A DNA stretch of 64,000 nucleotides from NCBI RefSeq assembly GCF_026151205.1, contig NC_087083.1, forward strand, positions 928,001-992,000. Reading direction: 5' to 3'. Below the pieces are notes generated by a model. It saw only the letters and a program-made list of their open reading frames with translations, ran no database searches and had not been told where the DNA came from. The DNA comes from Bolinopsis microptera (Eukaryota > Ctenophora > Tentaculata > Lobata > Bolinopsidae). Shown piece after piece: positions 47,901 through 56,900 of the stretch (positions within the stretch are counted from its first letter, which is position 1; the number at the start of each line of letters is the position of its first letter). Both the position numbers and the translations under genes were made by a program.

Positions 47901-50900
47901 TAGGAAAAACGCCCAATACTGGAAGATTTGCCTGTGGTAAGAAATTTGTTAAACCGTTTTAACAAATGAATTTCGAATCTAGGATGATCAGAGAAAAACA
48001 TCCTTGGTAAATGGTAGGTACGGGTATATGCCTCACAGAATGGCCAAAAAAGGAAGGTCTCTCAAAATCACAAAACACACTTTATTCCAGTTTTTATCTC
48101 ATAAGAAGCTAAGTTGACACTCATATTTTTCTTCCCGGGGGTTCATTTAATCTCATAACCATTTTTTCTTTGAGAAAAATTGGCCGGAAAATCTTCCTCT
48201 AAAAAACCATGCCTCACAGAATGGCCAAATCTGAATTTCTATAATTTTTTGATGGAGATACTTTTTAAATTTCTATCACCACACGTTGTTAGAAAACCTA
48301 TTAAGGAATGGGGTAATAACCTAAAACTCACGAAAAAACTGAGCTGTGAAAAATTATTTCACAAAAAAGAAAAAATGCCTCACAAAATGGCAAAAAAAAT
48401 AAAAACGAGAAAATTTGTTTTTTCTAAAACCTTTGGCTCTTGTTTCAGGCATGCTGCTGGTATTAATATGCCTTGTTAACACCCCCATATAGGTGAAATT
48501 TCTTAGAACTGAATAAAAAGGGCATTAGTTCCTACACCAAAAATGGCCATTTTGTGTGGCATTGTTCATATTCCCTGATTTCATGATTTATAACCTTCAT
48601 TCGGCTGTAAAAACACTCCATCTGGGGTGTTATTGTATGATAAATAGCTTGTGAATACTTTAGACTTATTGTTTCATTGAATAAAAGGAGTTTTAAATTT
48701 TGGCCATTTTGTGAGGCATATTTTGGCCATTTTGTGAGGCGTTTAGCCATTTTAGCATTTTTTTCTTCCTATATTGAACAATGTTCGTTTTGTTTGATGA
48801 ATACTATTCTTTAAACATCTTCTGTCATACTGGTGCCAGAAGTTCTCACCAAAATGTAAACTTAGTTCAAAAATTTGAAAACAAATTTTCAGTGCTCAAA
48901 ATTTCTACATAAACAGTCATATTTATGCCAGAAAATGTGGTCCTAGTTAATGATTTTACCACAGGAAGTGTTGCCAGAAGACTTTTGTTTCATATGGTAT
49001 CCACAAAACCTACCAGTCTTATATAAAAAATTAGTTACAAAAACATTTACAAATTTGGCCATTCTGTGAGGCTAGCCATTCTGTGAGGCATTTACCCGTA
49101 AGTCGGAAGCTTAAATAAAATTTAAAATCAAAGCTTATCCTTATTTCTAGATCTTTGTTTTCAGAGCCATGTGAAGAAGGGACGTATCGGGACGGTTCTA
49201 TGATAAGTTGTGTTGAATGCGAAGTAGCAGAAGAACCCAATACTGATAAAACTGCTTGTGGTAAGTTCCAATACTGGCAAAACTGCTCGTGAGAAGATCC
49301 AGAGTATACAAAATTTATAAAATATTACAGTTATTTGTGTATGTATTTTAAAATGTTACAATTTATCTACAATTAACAAAAATCAAACTGTTTTTCTCAT
49401 TTGTAGGATTTTGAGAGCCATTCAAAATTTAAACACGAATAACACCTTGTACCTGCGTCCTGCAAAACAATTCCTCCTTTTAATTCTGATGAGTAGTATA
49501 CTAACAAAACACCAATTTCAGTTTCATGCAAGGCAGGGACTTTTAAGGACGGTTCGCTGACTGTATGTCAGCAGTGTCGCACAAACAGTTACAGTGCAGA
49601 GAGAGCAGGGCTATGCAACACGTGTCCTAAAGGGTCTCATGCTTCTCAAGATCACACTAGATGTGGTAATTAGCCTCAATATGATTATTTATACATTACA
49701 GGCCTCCTCATACGAAAAATATTGGAAAAAGAAACTATGAAAATTGGATTGATAATATTGATTTAAGACTGCTTTCTAATTATACTTTCACAAGTTGTAA
49801 AAAACCATTCAGTTTCCTGCGAGAGTCTACCATCAAGCTGGAAGGAGTTAATAACAGAGACACAGTTCCCCCTCCCACCTGGAGATGAAGTATCCCTGAA
49901 GTGCAGTCCTGGACACACTCTGACTGGAGACAACACTGTGACGTGTGTAGAGGGAACAGACTACTCCTTCACGAACACTCCCTCTTGTGAACTAGGTTAG
50001 TAGTTGGAGACTTAAGGTCATGCCCATGTAATTTGTATTATATGACCCGATTTACACACGCAGCAACTTGTTAAAACCAGGCCTCTTACAGGCACATACA
50101 GAATTAAAACCAAGCTCTTTAACGAAAACAAATACATCCTCCAATGAACCCTACTTATTTCCCTTGACATAGGATAAATAACTTCCTACCATGACAGACA
50201 TGTGCCAGTCCCTTCCCGACACTGCAAACCTAGAGACGATAACAGATTTCCCGGTGCAGTACGATGTTGTGATGACAGTAAACTGTGAGACTGGATACTT
50301 TCTATCAGGAGCTGATACCATCACCTGTATTAAAGATAGGATATACAAGTCGCACCAGGATCCTGTTTGTATTGCAAGTCAGTAGTTTAGACTTTAGAGA
50401 AAGTATGTTTCATCTCAATTTAAAGCAGAGTTTAACATCACTCTCAAAACAGTTCAAACACTGACTATATTCCAAGTATTTTAATTTACCTCGAAGCATA
50501 TCCCAGTATTGTAAAAAAAGTTAACCAACAATCAGAGACCTGCACAAAGCTGCCCCTGGAGATAGTACCCCTACAAACAGAAGCACAGTTCCCAGTAAGC
50601 TACAGCACCATAATACCAGTGCAGTGCTCAGAGGAGGGGAAACTGAGGGGGGACCTGGTGATCACATGTGAGCAGGATACTAAGTTCCTCTACCAGAACA
50701 AACCTCGTTGTAATGATCTGGGTATGTGTACTTGTTACAAATTTATCAATAAATTGTCTCTGATCATTTTTTATTACTTGTATCACTTTTTCTTTTTTTA
50801 ACAGATGCATCTTGCCTAAATACCTAAATACCTTTTATGTTCAGGAACTTGTTCGGAGTTGCCATTAGATAGTTACCTCTACACAGGATCCCAGTTCCTT

Positions 50901-53900
50901 GTAATCACAGGGACAACAGTGGATGTGAATTGTGTAGCTGGGTATTCTTTGACAGGAGACAGAACCATCACTTGTATCCAGGATGCAGACTATAAGTCAG
51001 CTGGCAATTTTCCTATCTGTTCCATTGGTTTGTGGACATTTTTGTACTTACAAATTTTAATATACAAAACTCAATCTATCAGTATGTTATGCTGTTTATA
51101 ATAATAAAACATCCACAATTTTAATGATAATTTATTTAAAAGAGACGCTGGAAAAGGGCCCTTTAATAGTCCTTCAAGTTGTGTGAAGATTTACAATAAA
51201 TATCCTACTACTCTTAAGCTTTTTCCCTAATAGAACATGTACATAACGTTTAAACATATCATATTAAAATCATTTTTATTTGCAGACAAATGCACTGGAT
51301 TGCCAGATGATATCTTCAACATAAAGACAAACACCCCACTACCAGTTGACTACGGAAAAGTAGTGGAGCTGGACTGTATCCAAGGATATAGTCTGTCAGG
51401 GAGCATTCTTATTACCTGTATTAAGGATAAGAGCTGGAAGTATGAAGATGCTCCTCATTGTACTTTAGGTGAAAAAAGCGAGCTTTATATTTAATGATTA
51501 ATAATGATCAATAAATAACAGTTAATAGCTCGTACAATAAATTATAACATAATCTGCATTACAGAAATGAATTTTGTAGATATCAAACTGACTAACAGTG
51601 CATCGTCTCCCCAGACACGTGTACGGAACTCCCAGCAGCCCTTTCAGACATGACTACAACCAGCAATTTCCCCGTGATAGTAGGAACAGTGGTGGAAGTG
51701 GCCTGTAAACCAGGTCACACTCTAGCCGGGAACAATACCATTACATGTGAAAAGGGAGTGCTCTTTACTGTAGAGCAACGTCCTACTTGCACAATAGGTT
51801 TGTTTATTAGTGATTGGAGATCATATTGTTGGGCATGATCAAGGTTAAAAATAAAAGCAATAGGTATATCATTCAACATTTTAAAGGATTCGATGTCTTT
51901 AAGGCTTTTATAATTAAATAGGCCATTCAAACAATATATAGTAGTAGTAGTAAATCTTTCAAAGTACGAAATATCTCTTTAAAAGAGCATCCTAGGCACC
52001 TTATAGATATCAAAACCCATAAAAAAGAAAACAAAAACATCAACCATCTTCTAACTTCTTCCACTGCACTCCTCCCTATCTAAAGCTAAAAATCTAAGGT
52101 CTTCGAAATCAGTCAAATTCTTAAGTCTAATATCAAGATTTCTACTAGTCAAGTCTTTTCTAATAACATCTAATAAGTTTAAACATGGTCTACCCCGTCT
52201 CCCTTCCATGAAAATATCAGAATTTATAGCAAATAACATAGAGGTGTATGCTGGTGAGTCTTCCTGTCCTCTTAAGATATGTCCTAACATTCTCCATCGA
52301 AACTTAGAGACTCTCACAGACAAGGGAGTGACATAACAACGAGCATAGAGTGCCTCATTAGAAATAACCCAGTAGGCCATTTAGACATAGGCATGACTAG
52401 GGTATGATAAACCACAAATATCATTTTTTCTAGGGTATCTTGCCCCAAAATAACGTTTTAAATCAAAAGGGTTTTTCTAGAGTAATTAAATGATATTTTG
52501 ACCTCAAATATTAATTTTACCTGATTTTTTGTGTCAAAAAGTGCATTTATTGACCATTTTTCACGGCCATTTTTTTTAGACATATTACAAAAATAAGTTG
52601 TAAATTAACTTTGGTAAGCATCTATAAGTTACATCTATCTGTAAGTATAGGCCATTTAGAGTAATCCTAGAAAAATATACAGTGTAATATGTGGCATGAA
52701 TTTTTTATGAGCTCTCAAAGGTTCATGATTAGACAGAAACTGGGTGACCCACGAGCAGAACAAGTTGATATGAAAAAGATGACTGACACCTCGCAAGATA
52801 CGGGTGGAATCTCGCAAGAGTCCGGCGACACCTCCCAAAAGATGGGTGGCACCTCGCAAGAGTCCGGTGACACCGTACAAGAAAAAGGTGAGACCTTACA
52901 AGAGGTGAGTGACACCTCACAAGAGATGGATGATAGCTCAAAAGAGATCTTTTCTAGTTCTACGGTAGGTCGGCACAGCTGATTAGCCAAAAATTGCTGA
53001 TATTTTCTGAAAATAAGCCTTTAAATTACTCAAATAAGTGTTCCCAGACCTAACAATGACTATAAAACACTTTCTAATCAATCTTGATGTCCTTATCCAT
53101 TTAAAAATCATTATTTTTTGCGATTTAAGGTCTAAAAGTGACACATTTTGCCCTGGCGGAACCCTAATTTCGATAAAATTACCAACACTTTCAGGCAGTT
53201 GTTGAAAATAGGTCCAAAAGAGTTCTTCTTAGGCATAACCATACCCAAAGATAACTTTAAAACACACTCTGAAACTCTAAAACGATGCCTTTCTTCCAAA
53301 AAAGGCAAAACCCAGAAAAAATATTTTTTATTTTTCACACATTTTTATTGAAGTCAAGGTTTTTTATAAAATCGTAACTTCTGTCGGCACCATTTGGCAC
53401 CCTATTCCTTTTGGAATCCATTAGAGATTTGTCTCCTCTTTCAGATAAGCTATAGGAATATTGTGGCATATGATGGCATCCAAACTATTTTTTCTCGAAT
53501 TTCCAACAATTTTGCCCAAAAATTCGATAAAAATTTGCACTTGGTCAAAAATCAACCTTACAAGATGGCACAATAATTTTTTTTGCAGTGTATTAGGATT
53601 GCTGCATAGAATTAAGTCTAATATAGCCTATAGAGAACTGAGATAACACAATTAAACAGTTTAGAGCTCACTTTTACCTATTTTGGGCAATTTATTAGAG
53701 TTTTGACCAGGTTTCTAAAACGCGCGATTTTGACGCGCTGGCAAAAAAAGAGCTTTTTGTGAAATTAATTATGGTTTTTTGCATTGCATCGGCATCTATT
53801 TTTTCTAACAGGTTAACCTGGACTAAAAGGAATCTAAGATGGTGACCTAAAATCCTATGACTAGGTCCCGGACCACTGTGTAAACGTTATTATTACATGG

Positions 53901-56900
53901 GTTATTCAATAAACTTTAAGTCAACTACCAGGCACGAGCAGAATAAGTTGAGATGAAAAAGATGGCTGACACCTCGCAAGATACGGGTGAAATCTCGCAA
54001 GAATCCGGCGATACCTCGCAAAAGATGGGTGGCACCTCGCGAGAGTCCGGTGACACCGTACAAGAAAAAGGTGACACCTTACAAGAGGTGAGTGACACCT
54101 CACAAGAGGTGGTTGATAGCTCAAAAGAGATCTCTTCTAGTTCTACGGTAGGTCGGCTTTGAGGACAACGATCTCTATGCTTTCAATTTATGAGTCATTT
54201 TGCTGACTTTTTTATTCTACAATGTATTTTTCTTTTACTTTCGAAATAGGCGGGAGGGAGGGAGGGAGGGAGGGAGGGAGGGAGGGAGGGAGGGAGGGAG
54301 GGAGGGAGGGAGGAAGGGAGGGAGGGAGGGAGGGAGGGAGGGAGGGAGGGAGGGAGGGAGGGAGGGAGGGAGGGAGGAGGGAGGGAGGGAGGGAGGGAGG
54401 GAGGGAGGGAGGGAGGGAGGGAGGGAGGGAGGGAGGGAGGGAGGGAGGGAGGGAGGGAGGGAGGGAGTGATGGAGGGAGTGATGGAGGGAGGGAGGGAGG
54501 GAGGGAGGGAGGAGAGAGGAGGGAGGGAGGGAGGGAGGGAGGGAGGGGCTTTTTCAAAATTGAACTTTTTTAGTATACTATAAACGTTATTATTAAATGG
54601 GTTATTCAATAAACTTTAAGTCAACTACCAGGCACGAGCAGAACAAGTTGAGATGAAAAAGATGACTGACACCTCTCAAGATACGGGTGAAATCTCGCAA
54701 GAGTCCGGCGACACCTCGCAAAAGATGGGTGGTACCTCGCAAGAGTCCGGTGACACCGTACAAGAAAAAGGTGACACCTTACAAGAGGTGAGTGACACCT
54801 CACAAGAAGTAATTGATAGCTCAAAAGAGATCTCTTCTAGTTCTACGGTAGGTCGGCTTTGAGGACAACGATCTCTATGCTTTCAATTCATGAGTCATTT
54901 TGCTGACTTTTTTATTCTACAATGTATTTTTCTTTTACTTTCGAAATAGGCGGGAGGGAGGGAGGGAGGGAGGGAGGGAGGGAGGGAGGGAGGGAGGGAG
55001 GGAGGAAGGGAGGGAGGGAGGGAGGGAGGGAGGGAGGGAGGGAGGGAGGGAGGGAGGAAGGGAGGGAGGGAGGGAGGGAGGGAGGGAGGGAGGGAGGGAG
55101 GGAGGGAGGGAGGGAGGGAGGGAGGGAGGGAGGGAGGGAGGGAGGGAGGGAGTGATGGAGGGAGTGATGGAGGGAGGGAGGGAGTGAGGGAGGGAGGAGA
55201 GAGGAGGGAGGGAGGGAGGGAGGGAGGGAGGGGCTTTTTCAAAATTGAACTTTTTGAGTATACTATTAACGTTATTATTATGGGTTATTCAATAAACTTT
55301 AAGTCAACTACCAGGCACGAGCAGAACAAGTTGAGATGAAAAAGATGACTGACACCTCGCAAGATACGGGTGAAATCTCGCAAGAATCCGGCGATACCTC
55401 GCAAAAGATGGGTGGCACCTCGCAAGAGTCCGGTGACACCGTACAAGAAAAAGGTGACACCTTACAAGAGGTGAGTGACACCTCACAAGAGGTGGTTGAT
55501 AGCTCAAAAGAGATCTCTTCTAGTTCTACGGTAGGTCGGCTTTGAGGACAACGATCTCTATGCTTTCAATTCATGAGTCATTTTGCTGACTTTTTTTATT
55601 CTACAATGTATTTTTCTTTTACTTTCAAAATAGGCGGGAGGGAGGGAGTGAGGGAGGGAGGGAGGGAGGGAGGGAGGGAGGGAGGGAGGGAGGGAGGGAG
55701 GGAGGGAGGGAGGGAGGGAGGGAGGGAGGGAGGGAGGGAGGGAGGGAGGGAGGGAGGGAGGGAGGGAGGGAGGGAGGGAGGGAGGGAGTGTAAATATGTA
55801 CATAATAACCCTTTAAATGTTTCTTGGGTAGTTGAAAATAATTATTAGGTTTTAAAGAGTACTTTTTTTTCACCTGTAAAAATACCATTTTTTAACAGGG
55901 CCCCCAGAATATAGGTCCAAACATCTGTTCCTAAGTTTTTCTAAAATTGTCACAGACAGTTATATGCAGTCAGAATATGTTGCTGAGACTGTATCATTGA
56001 TGATACCAATGGCTCCAGATACTAAATTGAAATGGTTTAGAGTATACTTAATAGCAAAAAACCAAAAACTACGGCCCCCAGAATATAGGTATGCAAAAAT
56101 CGTCCTCAAATACTCCATCTTCATTCATTTTTGATGATGCCATCTCTTCAGCATATGTTCTTTAACTGTTTCTCGTCACTACCCCACAATCCACATTCCT
56201 CAATGCTCAGGGTGACAGAGAAAATGCAGAATCTTGGTCGCTATTTTTTTTAAAAACCTATATTCTGGGGGCCATATACATTATACCTGTTAGGTTGGTT
56301 CATAAAAACCGAAGTTGATCCAATCGCTCTGGGTCCAAGCTTATATGTTGATGCCTTGGCTAAAATACTGCCTTGAAAAATTTCGTGGCTCAACTCCATC
56401 GGAATCTGGACCAACGGGCCACGCCTTTATTTTACGAGGCCCTTATACAGGTAAAATTCTTAAAATTGCCGTTTTTGACCTTTAAACGTCTAGATAGGGC
56501 CCCGAAAGCAATTTAGTCTAATATAAACGTGATAGAAAGGTTAACTTTGGTCAAGGTCTCATGTCTCTACGACCTTGCCATCAACATGTCTCCGCGCCTC
56601 CATTAGACCTATATTCTGGGGGCCCGAAAAATTGTGGTGGCCATAACTTTTTTCCAAATTGTCAGTTTGCAGATGTCTCGATGAAAAGACAGCTTAAAAT
56701 AATACTTATACTCATACCAGTAGTCTTAATGGCATGTTCTGGACAGATTTTTGTCATGACCATTTTTCGCCATATTTACCCCTCTAGAAAATGACAACAT
56801 CGTTTAAATCTTTCGCTGTCATGACCAAATATACCAAAATACCTCATGTAGGTCCAAAATTCTTATCCAGAAACATTAGTTACATGCTTTACTCCAACCT

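Noticed and set aside
53132-53646. ORFs at 53.1-53.6 kb as extra receptor exons
   Set aside because: No compatible splice sites and no similarity to the stalk or membrane parts.
54195-55888. ORFs of up to 127 codons with REGG or LPPS repeats on both strands
   Set aside because: They are translations of (GGGA)n and its complement, open in every frame because of the period.
56561-56794. 77-codon ORF inside the mirrored-word element as a transposase remnant
   Set aside because: No DDE-type or other transposase motif, and the ORF includes the repeated word itself.
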